DNA of 12,943 nucleotides. It comes from CAYGAW01 sp964347945. Lineage in GTDB: Bacteria; Chloroflexota; Anaerolineae; UBA7937; B3-Chlor. Of the stretch, positions 5,009-12,898 are shown in pieces (positions within the stretch are counted from its first letter, which is position 1; each line of letters opens with the position of its first letter). The notes below the pieces were generated by a model, which ran no database searches, was not told the DNA's origin, and saw nothing but the letters and a program-made list of their open reading frames with translations. Both the position numbers and the translations under genes were made by a program. The DNA is taken from contig CAYGAW010000067.1 in the NCBI GenBank assembly GCA_964347945.1, positions 1-12,943 on the forward strand. Reading direction: 5' to 3'.

Positions 5009-6880
5009 ATGGCCCCCATCCTCGAAGTCCGCAACGCGACGAAACGCTTCCCCGGGGTGCTGGCCAACGACCAGATCAGCTTCTCGCTCAATGAGGGAGA
5101 GATCTTGGCCTTTCTGGGCGAGAACGGCGCTGGGAAGAGCACCCTCATGAACATCCTCTACGGCCTGTACGAACCTGACGAGGGCGAGATTGAAGTGCGG
5201 GGCAAGGAGGTTGACATCGAGGACCCAAACGATGCCATCGCTCTGGGCATCGGCATGGTCCACCAGCACTTTCAATTGGTTCCAGTGTTCACGGTGGCCG
5301 AAAACATCATCATGGGCGCCGAGCCGACCAGACCGTCCTTCTCCTGGCGGACTCTGGCCACCGCCGGTGGCTCCGGGGCACTGCTATTCCTTGTAGGCGG
5401 TTTCTTTGCGCTGGATAACGTGGTGCAATGGGGTCTGGCCGCACTCGCGGGTGGCACAGCCGTGGCGGGGATCGTGGCCCTGGTCATGCTGCTGGGCTGG
5501 TTGACCAAGTTTGGGTTCCGCATCTATTTCCCAATCATGGCTCTGGGTAGTGCAGCTCTATTGATAGCCGTCGGCCTGATTCTGGGCAGCACAGGGCAGC
5601 TTCCGTTCCTCGTGTTTGTCTCGTTACTCTTCGCCGCCGCCTCTTTTCCCGCCCTGAAGGTACTCAACACAGCCATCTACAGGCGCGCTGCTGCCGCACG
5701 CATTCGTGAATTATCGGATCAGTACGGCTTGGCCGTGGACCCCGACGCAATTGTTGAGGACATTCCCGTAGGCGTTCAACAGCGCGTGGAGATCATCAAG
5801 ACGCTGTACCGTGAGGCCGAGATTCTCATCCTCGACGAGCCCACGGCTGTGCTCACCCCGCAGGAAACCGAAGAGCTCTTCGAGATCATGCAGTCGCTAA
5901 CGGAGCAGGGAAAGTCCATCATGTTCATCACCCACAAACTGAAAGAGGTGATGGCGATAGCTGACCGGGTGATCGTCCTGCGGGACGGCCGGCTGGTGGG
6001 GGAGACAAGACCGGCGGACACTTCTCGGGAGGAACTGGCGGAGATGATGGTCGGGCGCGAGGTGGATCTGCTGGTGGACAAGGGGCCCGCCTCGCCCGGT
6101 GATGTGGTGCTGGAGGTGAGCGGTCTTACAGCGGAGGACACGCGAGGTCACCGAGTGCTACGTGGCGTGGACCTCTTTGTGCGGGCAGGGGAGATACTCG
6201 GCGTGGCCGGTGTGCAGGGAAACGGCCAGACGGAGTTGGTAGAGGTGCTTACGGGGCTCCATCCAGCCACGGGGGGCACAGTGCACATTCTGGGTAAGGA
6301 TGTCACCAACGCAGCGCCTCGCCGCATTACCGAACTGGGCGTGGCTCACATTCCCGAGGACCGGCAACAGGACGGTCTGGTGATGACGTTCCCCATCTTC
6401 GACAATGTGGTGTTGTCCACATACTACTTAGAGCCCTACGCTCAGGGGCCGGCGATTCAATTCGAAGAGGTCTACGAATACGCTGACCGCGTGGTGAAAG
6501 AATTCGACGTACGCACACCCAGCATCATTCTGCCAGCCCAAACCCTGTCAGGAGGCAACCAACAGAAGCTGATTGTGGCCCGTGAGTTCTCCCGCCCCAT
6601 CAAATTGATGATCGCTGCGCAGCCGACACGAGGACTGGACGTGGGTTCTGTAGAATACATCCATAGTCAGATCGTCCTGAAGCGCGACGCTGGGGTCGCA
6701 GTGCTTTTGGTCTCAGTGGAGTTGGACGAGATCATGGCTCTCTCGGATCGCATCGCGGTGATGTACGAGGGACAGATAGTGGGCACGGTGGATGCTGACA
6801 AGGTCACCCGTGAGGAATTGGGGTTGATGATGGCCGGGGCCAGCCTCGAGGAGGAGAAAGGGGAAGTGACCGTTGACTGA
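5009..6880 (+). CDS. ABC importer ATPase, two nucleotide-binding domains, with a four-helix membrane insertion in the first
   Basis: This is the double-NBD ATPase of the BMP/Nup nucleoside importer, 623 residues from ATG 5009; relatives are about 500-520. NBD1 has Walker A GENGAGKST (37-45), Q-loop VHQHFQ (84-89), signature IPVGVQQR (252-259), Walker B ILILDEP (272-278) and H-loop His309. NBD2 has the degenerate Walker A GVQGNGQT (401-408), signature LSGGNQQK (513-520) and LMIAAQPTRGLD (533-544), without the Walker B Asp/Glu or the switch His; this asymmetry is usual in the family. The odd part is residues 108-229 (about 5330-5695). Relatives go from ENII.G.EP nearly directly to the RELS..YGL helix, but here four hydrophobic segments lie between (about 116-135, 140-165, 170-193, 198-216). 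The gene overlaps the first permease gene by 8 bp. Confidence 0.92.
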   Translation: MAPILEVRNATKRFPGVLANDQISFSLNEGEILAFLGENGAGKSTLMNILYGLYEPDEGEIEVRGKEVDIEDPNDAIALGIGMVHQHFQLVPVFTVAENIIMGAEPTRPSFSWRTLATAGGSGALLFLVGGFFALDNVVQWGLAALAGGTAVAGIVALVMLLGWLTKFGFRIYFPIMALGSAALLIAVGLILGSTGQLPFLVFVSLLFAAASFPALKVLNTAIYRRAAAARIRELSDQYGLAVDPDAIVEDIPVGVQQRVEIIKTLYREAEILILDEPTAVLTPQETEELFEIMQSLTEQGKSIMFITHKLKEVMAIADRVIVLRDGRLVGETRPADTSREELAEMMVGREVDLLVDKGPASPGDVVLEVSGLTAEDTRGHRVLRGVDLFVRAGEILGVAGVQGNGQTELVEVLTGLHPATGGTVHILGKDVTNAAPRRITELGVAHIPEDRQQDGLVMTFPIFDNVVLSTYYLEPYAQGPAIQFEEVYEYADRVVKEFDVRTPSIILPAQTLSGGNQQKLIVAREFSRPIKLMIAAQPTRGLDVGSVEYIHSQIVLKRDAGVAVLLVSVELDEIMALSDRIAVMYEGQIVGTVDADKVTREELGLMMAGASLEEEKGEVTVD

Positions 6881-8324
6881 AGAGAGGTCGTCGTCCGGAC
6901 TGAATCAACGGCTGGCGTCGCTGCCGTTGTGGGTCCGCGTGGCTGCGCTGGCGATACTGGTCGGCGTGGCCGCGTTGGCCAGCAAGTGGTTGATGCTGTT
7001 GCTGTTGATTGCCTTGGGATTGTGGCCAATCACTGTCTTGATCGGCCTGGTGGTGTTGGCGCTGGTATCCATCACGCGGGGCGGTTGGCCGTGGATGCGG
7101 GCCTGGCTAGGCGCGCGCTTGCGCGACCTGGCGATACCTCTGCTGTCCATCTTCACAGCGCTCCTCATTGGAGGCCTGGTGATCATCTTCACCGATCAGG
7201 CGGTCTACGCGGCCTTGCGAGCCGGTGACGTTGTTGAAACCCTCGTAGTGGGGCTGCGCAACTTGAGAACGGCATACGTGGCCCTGTATGAAGGAGCGTT
7301 TGGCAACCCTCGCGAGATCTTGCAGGCAATAGGCGGTTGGCTGAGGGGGGAGGGGGAGGGGATCAAGCCCTTGCTGTCCGCTTTGCGTGGTCCGAGCGAC
7401 AGCATGGTGCAGTCCGTACCTTATATCTTCGCTGGCCTGGCAGTGGCCCTCGGCTTCCGCGCTGGGCTGTTCAATATCGGTGCGGAGGGGCAGATTGGCA
7501 TTGGCTGGATCGCGGCAGTACTAGTTGGGCTCTCGTTCACGGGCTTGCCATGGTTCGTTCATTTACCGCTCTCCATTCTGGGGGGGGCGGTGGCTGGTGG
7601 ATTCTGGGCCGCGATAGCGGGTTTCCTCAGAGCGCGGACCGGCGCCCACGAAGTAATCACCACCATCATGCTCAACTACGTATCCTTCCGCCTGGCCGAC
7701 TGGCTGTTGTGCGGGCCGCTAGAGTACACCCGGGGCACCTGTCGCACCCAGGAGATAGCGCCCAGCGCTTATCTACCCCGCTTCCTGGATCACCCCGTCA
7801 CGGTTCACTGGGGCTTCGTGCTGGCGCTGGTGGCTGCGGTCATAACCGGCTGGTTCTTGTTCAGGACGACCTGGGGCTACGAGTTGCGGACCGTGGGAGC
7901 CAATCCTCATGCAGCCCGCTACGGTGGCATGAGTGTACCCCAAACGTATGTGGTGGCGATGTTCCTCAGCGGCTGTCTGGCGGGCCTGGCGGGCGTGAGC
8001 CAGGGGTTGGGCATCACGCGCAACGTCGCTCTCGGCTTCCGGGCCGGTTATGGTTTTGACGCCATCGCTTTGGCGCTGCTGGGCAAGAGCCATCCCGCAG
8101 GGGTGGTTGCGGCCGCCATAATCTTCGGCGTACTTAGAGCAGGGGCGGCTCGGATGCAGTCGGTGGCTGGCATCCCCACCGAGATTGTGCAGATTGTGCA
8201 GGCGTTGGTCATCGTGTTCATCGCGGCACCCGCCATTATCCGGGCTGTCTACCGCTTCCGCGAACGACGCCGTGAGGAGATTGAGGCCGAGATGGCCGTC
8301 TTCTCGCGGGGGTGGGGGGCATAA
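6873..8324 (+). CDS. ABC importer permease 1, BMP/Nup nucleoside type (BPD_transp_2 fold)
   Basis: This is one of two membrane subunits forming the translocation path of the nucleoside importer. It has 483 residues where family members have about 350. The core shows PYIFAGLAVALGFRAGLFNIGAEGQ-like sequence (183-207), TGAHEVITTIMLNY (256-269), the coupling-loop-like ELRTVGANPHAARYGGM (337-353), and FDAIALALLG (395-404). The canonical first helix is probably 86-107. Before it lies an extra segment of about 85 residues with two or three more hydrophobic stretches (19-37, 39-66). The C-terminus has a charged tail (RFRERRREE). The start is TTG 6873, inside the end of the ATPase gene, with a GGAGAAAGGGG tract (6852-6865 region) upstream; the 8-bp overlap suggests translational coupling. 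No ATG gives an equally good fit. Confidence 0.9.
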   Translation: MTEERSSSGLNQRLASLPLWVRVAALAILVGVAALASKWLMLLLLIALGLWPITVLIGLVVLALVSITRGGWPWMRAWLGARLRDLAIPLLSIFTALLIGGLVIIFTDQAVYAALRAGDVVETLVVGLRNLRTAYVALYEGAFGNPREILQAIGGWLRGEGEGIKPLLSALRGPSDSMVQSVPYIFAGLAVALGFRAGLFNIGAEGQIGIGWIAAVLVGLSFTGLPWFVHLPLSILGGAVAGGFWAAIAGFLRARTGAHEVITTIMLNYVSFRLADWLLCGPLEYTRGTCRTQEIAPSAYLPRFLDHPVTVHWGFVLALVAAVITGWFLFRTTWGYELRTVGANPHAARYGGMSVPQTYVVAMFLSGCLAGLAGVSQGLGITRNVALGFRAGYGFDAIALALLGKSHPAGVVAAAIIFGVLRAGAARMQSVAGIPTEIVQIVQALVIVFIAAPAIIRAVYRFRERRREEIEAEMAVFSRGWGA

Positions 8325-8325
8325 C

Positions 8326-8333
8326 GGAGGGAG
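8326..8333 (+). promoter_or_regulatory. ribosome binding site of permease 2
   Basis: GGAGGGAG immediately after the permease 1 stop, with GGAGG (8326-8330) 5 nt before ATG 8336. This favours 8336 over the in-frame GTG at 8312, which would overlap the previous gene and has no such site. Confidence 0.7.
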
Positions 8334-8335
8334 AT

Positions 8336-9610
8336 ATGGCAGTTCAAGCGCGAGCCGTGAGGGTTTCCAAAGCGCCTGGCCTCAACTGGCGGGACATACT
8401 CATCACCGTCTTGATGTTGCTCGTAGGGGGCGGCATCCTGGTATTGGGGGCCTTTGGCACCCAAGCCGGAGACCAGGCCACCTTCACCGACGACATGCTG
8501 GGCACGCTTTTTTCCTTGTCATCCCAGCCCACGCTTTACGCTATCGGTGTGCTTTGCCTCTTTGCGGCCGGGATGCGACTGTATCGCGGCCTAGCGGCCC
8601 TACGTGCCTGGCTTACCCTGGCTCTCGCCGTCCTGGCGGCCTTTGCTTTCCTGGTCTGGATGACCAGCGGCACCACCCTGAACCTCCCGGGAATGATCCA
8701 GGCCACCTTGATCGCGGCCACTCCTCTGACCCTAGGAGCCATGTGCGGCCTCCTCTCTGAGCGATCGGGCATCATCAACATCGCCATCGAGGGCATGATG
8801 CTCTTTGGCGCTTTCGCGGGCGTCGCCTTTGCGGCCCTTTTTGACAACCTCTGGGTGGGGCTGATTGCGGCCAGCCTCATCGGCGGGGTGATGGCGGGGC
8901 TCCATGCCGTGTTGTCCATCGAGTACAAGGTGGACCAGATCGTCTCCGGAACGGTGATCAATATTCTGGCAGTGGGAGCTAGCCGCTTCTTGAACCTCCG
9001 TGTGCTGGAACCGGCCGGCTTGAGCACGCCCGGTCACTTTGATACCATACCAATCCCGCTACTGGCGGACATCCCTATCGTGGGGCCGATCCTCTTCGAC
9101 AACCAGCCCACGACGTATATCATGCTCGTCTTGCTCGTGGCGGTGAACTACGTAGTCTTCTTCACCCCTTGGGGATTGCGGATGCGCGCCTGTGGCGAGC
9201 ACCCCCGCGCCGCCGACACGGTGGGCGTCCACGTCAACCGGATGCGCTACATCAGCGTGATCATCGGGGGGCTAATCGCAGGCGTAGGCGGTGCCTACTT
9301 CTCGCTGGGACAGGTGGGAACCTTCGAAGACGCCATGACGCGGGGGCAGGGGTTTGTCGCGCTGGCGGCCATGATCTTCGGCAACTGGAACCCCATCGGC
9401 GGCTTCATAGCCGCTCTCCTCTTCGGCTTTGCCAACGCTTTGCAGGTGAAAATGCAGATCCTCCAGCCGGTGTTGCCTTTCGTGAATGTAACCATACCGC
9501 CTGAGTTTCTGCAGATGGCGCCCTACATCTTGACCATCATCGTTGTGGCTGGCGTGGTGGGGCGGGTGAGACCGCCAGCACAGGAAGGGAAGCCCTACGA
9601 GAAGCAGTAG
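8336..9610 (+). CDS. ABC importer permease 2, BMP/Nup nucleoside type (BPD_transp_2 fold)
   Basis: This is the second membrane subunit of the nucleoside importer, 424 residues from ATG 8336, which follows the permease 1 stop by 11 nt. The family core begins near residue 118 and contains TPLTLGAMCGLLSERSGIIN (129-148) followed by IAIEGMM, then VDQIVSGTVINILA (199-212), the coupling loop LRMRACGEHPRAADTVGV (281-298), GGLIAGVGGAYFSLGQV (311-327) and GFVALAAMIFGNWNP (339-353). Relatives are about 300-320 residues and start close to that core. Here the first 117 residues are additional and hold about three hydrophobic segments (20-40, 66-83, 89-109). Charged residues RPPAQEGKPYEKQ end the protein. 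It is the last gene of the operon; only weak hairpins without a U-tract follow. Confidence 0.9.
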   Translation: MAVQARAVRVSKAPGLNWRDILITVLMLLVGGGILVLGAFGTQAGDQATFTDDMLGTLFSLSSQPTLYAIGVLCLFAAGMRLYRGLAALRAWLTLALAVLAAFAFLVWMTSGTTLNLPGMIQATLIAATPLTLGAMCGLLSERSGIINIAIEGMMLFGAFAGVAFAALFDNLWVGLIAASLIGGVMAGLHAVLSIEYKVDQIVSGTVINILAVGASRFLNLRVLEPAGLSTPGHFDTIPIPLLADIPIVGPILFDNQPTTYIMLVLLVAVNYVVFFTPWGLRMRACGEHPRAADTVGVHVNRMRYISVIIGGLIAGVGGAYFSLGQVGTFEDAMTRGQGFVALAAMIFGNWNPIGGFIAALLFGFANALQVKMQILQPVLPFVNVTIPPEFLQMAPYILTIIVVAGVVGRVRPPAQEGKPYEKQ

Positions 9611-9637
9611 CCGGGCCGCAGCCCAGCCGCCGGTCGA

Positions 9638-9659
9638 GTCAGCCAGTGCGTCGGCTGGC
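9638..9659 (+). terminator. weak hairpin after the importer operon
   Basis: Seven base pairs including one G-U (9638-9644 with 9653-9659, 8-nt loop) about 28 nt after the last importer gene. An alternative pairing of CCAGCCG (9623-9629) with CGGCTGG (9652-9658) is also possible. No U-tract follows, so termination is only a suggestion. Confidence 0.25.
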
Positions 9660-9910
9660 CGAAGAAGGACATCCTCAAGCCGATGGCTCCGACTGACCAC
9701 TGGCTAGAGCGCTGATCCAGCAAAGAAGCCCTGCCTCCCTAGGAAGACCTGCCCATCGTACGCGCGGAGGCCACCCCTTGTCCTCGTAGGCCCTTATGTG
9801 AGGGAGTCTGTCATGGCCTGTAGGTCTTCATCGAGAGAGACACAAGGGTGTAGGTAATCGTTTCGAGTTGCGCGACGAGACCGGGTGTTCAGTACGCGCC
9901 GTTGTGCTGG
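9660..9910. other. convergent intergenic region without a supportable gene
   Basis: Between the 3' ends of the importer operon and the cyclic-di-GMP gene. I see no coding frame with a recognisable product, no tRNA, no clear intrinsic terminator and no mobile-element remnant. Confidence 0.5.
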
Positions 9911-9929
9911 CCATCGTTGGAGTCGATGG
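9911..9929 (-). terminator. hairpin directly after the GGDEF/HD-GYP gene
   Basis: A perfect 6-bp inverted repeat CCATCG-N7-CGATGG begins 3 nt after the stop codon (9935-9933) of the minus-strand gene. No run of U follows on that strand, so it may be a 3'-end stabiliser or a weak terminator rather than a canonical one. Confidence 0.35.
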
Positions 9930-9932
9930 AGG

Positions 9933-12650
9933 CTACTCAGTCTGGCCGTTGTCAAGCAAAGCAATGAACTCCTGGGCCAGCTGGGGATCGAACTGCTTTC
10001 CGGCGTTACGGAGCAGCTCATCGCGGGCTTCATCGAGGGTCAGGGCCTTGCGGTAGGGACGATCAGTCATCATGGCTGAGAAGGCATCAGCCACTGCCAG
10101 TATACGAGCGAGCAGAGGGATCTCTTCCCCTTCAAGGCCACTGGGATAGCCCATCCCGTCGTAGCGCTCGTGGTGGTGCAGCACCGCCTTGAGCACGATG
10201 TCCTTCTCTGGTACCTGGCGCAGCAGCATGTGTCCCAGGCGAGGATGCTCGTAGATCATCTTCCATTCGTCGGGGTCCAGTGGTCCCGGCTTTCGTAGGA
10301 TGTCAGTACGGACCCCTATCTTCCCCACATCGTGAAGCTCACCTGCGACCCTCAGAGCCCTCATTTCCCTTTCTGATACGCCTACCACTTGAGCGAGGGC
10401 GTGACAGTGTTTGGCCACCTCTTGGGAGTGCTTGAAGGTATAGTGGTCTTTGGCATCGACGGTGATCAGTAAACCTTGGAGTATGTCGAACTCAGCGGCC
10501 ATCTCCCTCGCGGCTGGCTCGGGCTCTCCCGCAAGCGAAGCGAATCTCCCTGCACCGACCGCCTTGGCCGTGTAGAGAGCGGTATCCGCAAGCGAGAATA
10601 GGCGGTCGACCTCATCCGTGTCTGAGGGATAGGACGCTGAGCCTATGCTGATACTTATAGGAACGCTGCGGCCATCAGATGCCTGGAAGGGCGTCTCTTC
10701 CAAAGTGTCTAGAATCCTGCCGGCAACGATGGCCGCGCCTTCGGGTCCGGTCTCCGGAAGGACGATGGCAAACTCGTCGCCGCCATATCTACCCACGGGG
10801 TCTATGTCACGGCTCGAAGTGAGGAGTACCTGAGCTACCGTTCGGATGACCTCGTCTCCCGCTGGATGCCCGTAGGTCTCGTTAAACGCCTTGAGGTTGT
10901 CTATGTCTAGTACTAGCACTGAGAGTTCGCGCCCGAAGCGTCCGGCGCGAGCGACCTCTGTTCTGAGGTGCTCTGCGATGTGGCGTCGATTCCACAGGCC
11001 GGTCAAGAGATCCGTCGCTGCTAGTCGCTTGGTCTCCTCGTAGAGCCGAGCCTTCTCGATTGCGGTTGCGGCCTGGCTTGCCAAGCTGGTCACCAGTGGA
11101 AGGCTGGCCTCTCTAAACTCCCTGTCACCTTCCAGGGACAGAGTCATGACACCGATGACTTCACCATCGGAGACGAGAGGCGCACATAACAGGGACTGCG
11201 GCTCGTCCGGAGTCCCAGGGACCTGGATGGCTCTAGGGTCACGCTCGGCGTGGTTGACGATCTCCGAAATGCCAGATGCGGCCACATGCCCGGTGACGCC
11301 CTCGCCCACCTGGAGAGATACTGCCAGAATCTGCTCAGCTTTGTCCTCCAGGAGGATCAAAGGCTTGAGGGTCTTGCCATCAGGTTGGATGAGGTGGATC
11401 CTGGTACCGTCGGCCTGCGCTAGTTCCTTCGCCTTGCGAGCTATGGTTTCGAGAACCTCCTCGAGGTGGAGGGAGGACGCCAAGGCTTGAGCGGCGTCCA
11501 GGAGGATGGAGAGCTCCCGGCTTCGCTTCTGCTCCTGCTCATAGAGACGGGCGTTCTCCATAGCAACAGCCAGTTGGTCAGCAAGGGTTTCCAGAGTCGC
11601 CAAGTCACTTTCGTCGAAAGCACCCCGCTCTTCGCTCTGGACGTCCAACACCCCAACCACCTCGTCGCGAAGCCGAATAGGGACCGCCAGCTCCGATCTG
11701 GTGTCTGCGAGGGCAGGGTGGAAGAAGTAGCGAGGCTCATTGTCCACGTCATTGGCGATGAGTGGCTCCCCAGCGCCAGCGACCCATCCGATGATTCCCT
11801 CTTGGCCTGTCTTCAGGGAGAAGCCTTGCTCGTTCAAGATCTGCCCACCAAACCCCGTGCCCGCCTTGAATGCCGCTCGTCCCGCTTCAGAGTCGACCTC
11901 AAAGATGTGGACGAAATAGTATCCGAAGTGGTCGGCGATCAGGTCCACTACGCGCGACAGCAGGGCGTCGAGGTCTAGGATGGCCGTAATGGTGCGCCCG
12001 ACCTCGGTTATGGTCTCCGCCTGTCGAAGGCGGCGGCGCTGGATCTCGACTAGGCGACCGTTTTCGATGATCAGAGCTGCCCGGCTCCCCAGGAGGCTGA
12101 GCAGTTCTGTGTCGGCTTTGGTGAAGCGATCCTCCGAGTCCAGGAAGACGCTCAGCACGCCTGCAAATCTGTCTTCATGGCGGAGTGGCACACCGACGGC
12201 GGCGATTCTGGGAGATCGCTGGTCAAGAGAAGTGTGCCCGTCCCAGTTGTTGTAGCCCTCTACGATGACAGTATCCCCGCTCTCCCACACTCTACCGGCA
12301 AGTCCCTCCCCTTGTCTGACGACGCTGCCGGAGGCTGGTAGGTCGGTCCCGGTGACCGCTGCACACTCCAGAACATCTAGCTTTGCGTTGTACCCATAGA
12401 GCTCACCTGCTGTTCCTCCCGCCAGTTCAACAGCGCGTGAGAGGATGCAGTGAAGAAGATGGTTATGTCCTCGGGGGGTGCACAGGTCCTGCCCCAGATG
12501 TCGCAGTGCATCAAGCTGGGTCGCATATCGATGCAGCGCTTGCTCCGCTCTGAGCCGCTTGGTCTCAGACAGCTCTAATTCGGTGACCCGTTCTCGGCAT
12601 TGTGCCAGTTCTCGCTGCAATTGCTCTTTTGTCTTCTGTCCACTATCCAT
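9933..12650 (-). CDS. triple-GAF sensor protein with GGDEF (diguanylate cyclase) and HD-GYP (c-di-GMP phosphodiesterase) domains
   Basis: This 905-residue soluble protein combines sensing with synthesis and breakdown of cyclic di-GMP. In order: a charged coiled coil (about 5-45); three GAF domains (about 44-198, 214-368, 384-538) joined by helical linkers; GGDEF (about 540-705); HD-GYP (about 715-903). The cyclase site GGDEF is intact (623-627), with the metal-binding LDIDNLKAFN (581-590) and YGHPAGDE (593-600). RDID (614-617), five residues before GGDEF, is the product-binding inhibitory site. The HD-GYP part keeps ELHDVGKIG (771-779), HHHERYDGMGYP (825-836) and ILAVADAFSAM (850-860). Both activities are therefore possible by sequence. 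No signal peptide or membrane helix is seen, so it senses in the cytosol. The start ATG 12650 has GGAG about 13 nt upstream. It is transcribed alone and converges on the importer operon. Confidence 0.93.
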   Translation of the reverse strand: MDSGQKTKEQLQRELAQCRERVTELELSETKRLRAEQALHRYATQLDALRHLGQDLCTPRGHNHLLHCILSRAVELAGGTAGELYGYNAKLDVLECAAVTGTDLPASGSVVRQGEGLAGRVWESGDTVIVEGYNNWDGHTSLDQRSPRIAAVGVPLRHEDRFAGVLSVFLDSEDRFTKADTELLSLLGSRAALIIENGRLVEIQRRRLRQAETITEVGRTITAILDLDALLSRVVDLIADHFGYYFVHIFEVDSEAGRAAFKAGTGFGGQILNEQGFSLKTGQEGIIGWVAGAGEPLIANDVDNEPRYFFHPALADTRSELAVPIRLRDEVVGVLDVQSEERGAFDESDLATLETLADQLAVAMENARLYEQEQKRSRELSILLDAAQALASSLHLEEVLETIARKAKELAQADGTRIHLIQPDGKTLKPLILLEDKAEQILAVSLQVGEGVTGHVAASGISEIVNHAERDPRAIQVPGTPDEPQSLLCAPLVSDGEVIGVMTLSLEGDREFREASLPLVTSLASQAATAIEKARLYEETKRLAATDLLTGLWNRRHIAEHLRTEVARAGRFGRELSVLVLDIDNLKAFNETYGHPAGDEVIRTVAQVLLTSSRDIDPVGRYGGDEFAIVLPETGPEGAAIVAGRILDTLEETPFQASDGRSVPISISIGSASYPSDTDEVDRLFSLADTALYTAKAVGAGRFASLAGEPEPAAREMAAEFDILQGLLITVDAKDHYTFKHSQEVAKHCHALAQVVGVSEREMRALRVAGELHDVGKIGVRTDILRKPGPLDPDEWKMIYEHPRLGHMLLRQVPEKDIVLKAVLHHHERYDGMGYPSGLEGEEIPLLARILAVADAFSAMMTDRPYRKALTLDEARDELLRNAGKQFDPQLAQEFIALLDNGQTE

Positions 12651-12756
12651 CTTGGTACAGCTTCTCCATGGGACGGCCTAGCTGATCAGTCCACGGGCAA
12701 GCTCGGAAGCCTCACGTCGCAAGTAGACAGGGTTGGACTGCCCGCTGCCGAACGTG

Positions 12757-12796
12757 CTTGCTCGCAAAGCATCCTCTGCTCATATAGGCGAGCAAG
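12757..12796 (-). promoter_or_regulatory. inverted repeat with 9-bp arms upstream of the GGDEF/HD-GYP gene
   Basis: CTTGCTCGC (12757-12765) and GCGAGCAAG (12788-12796) are perfect complements separated by 22 nt. They lie about 107-146 nt before the start codon of the minus-strand gene. Within the spacer, on the minus strand, is TATATG, a weak -10-like hexamer without a good -35. It could be an operator with looping halves or a leader stem-loop. Confidence 0.45.
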
Positions 12797-12898
12797 ATTC
12801 GTGCCAGCCTGACCAGATGGTGGCATCGGGCGCCTGGTAAGCAGCGGCTATGGCGCTTGACCCGATGAGTCGTGGTGACAGGAGGTGACTCGACCTGC

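Noticed and set aside
6209..6640. Degenerate Walker A, missing Walker B acid and missing switch His in the second NBD, as signs of a broken ATPase
   Set aside because: The GVQGNGQT and AAQPTRGLDVG forms are normal in the second NBD of sugar/nucleoside-type double-NBD ATPases; the asymmetry is a family trait.
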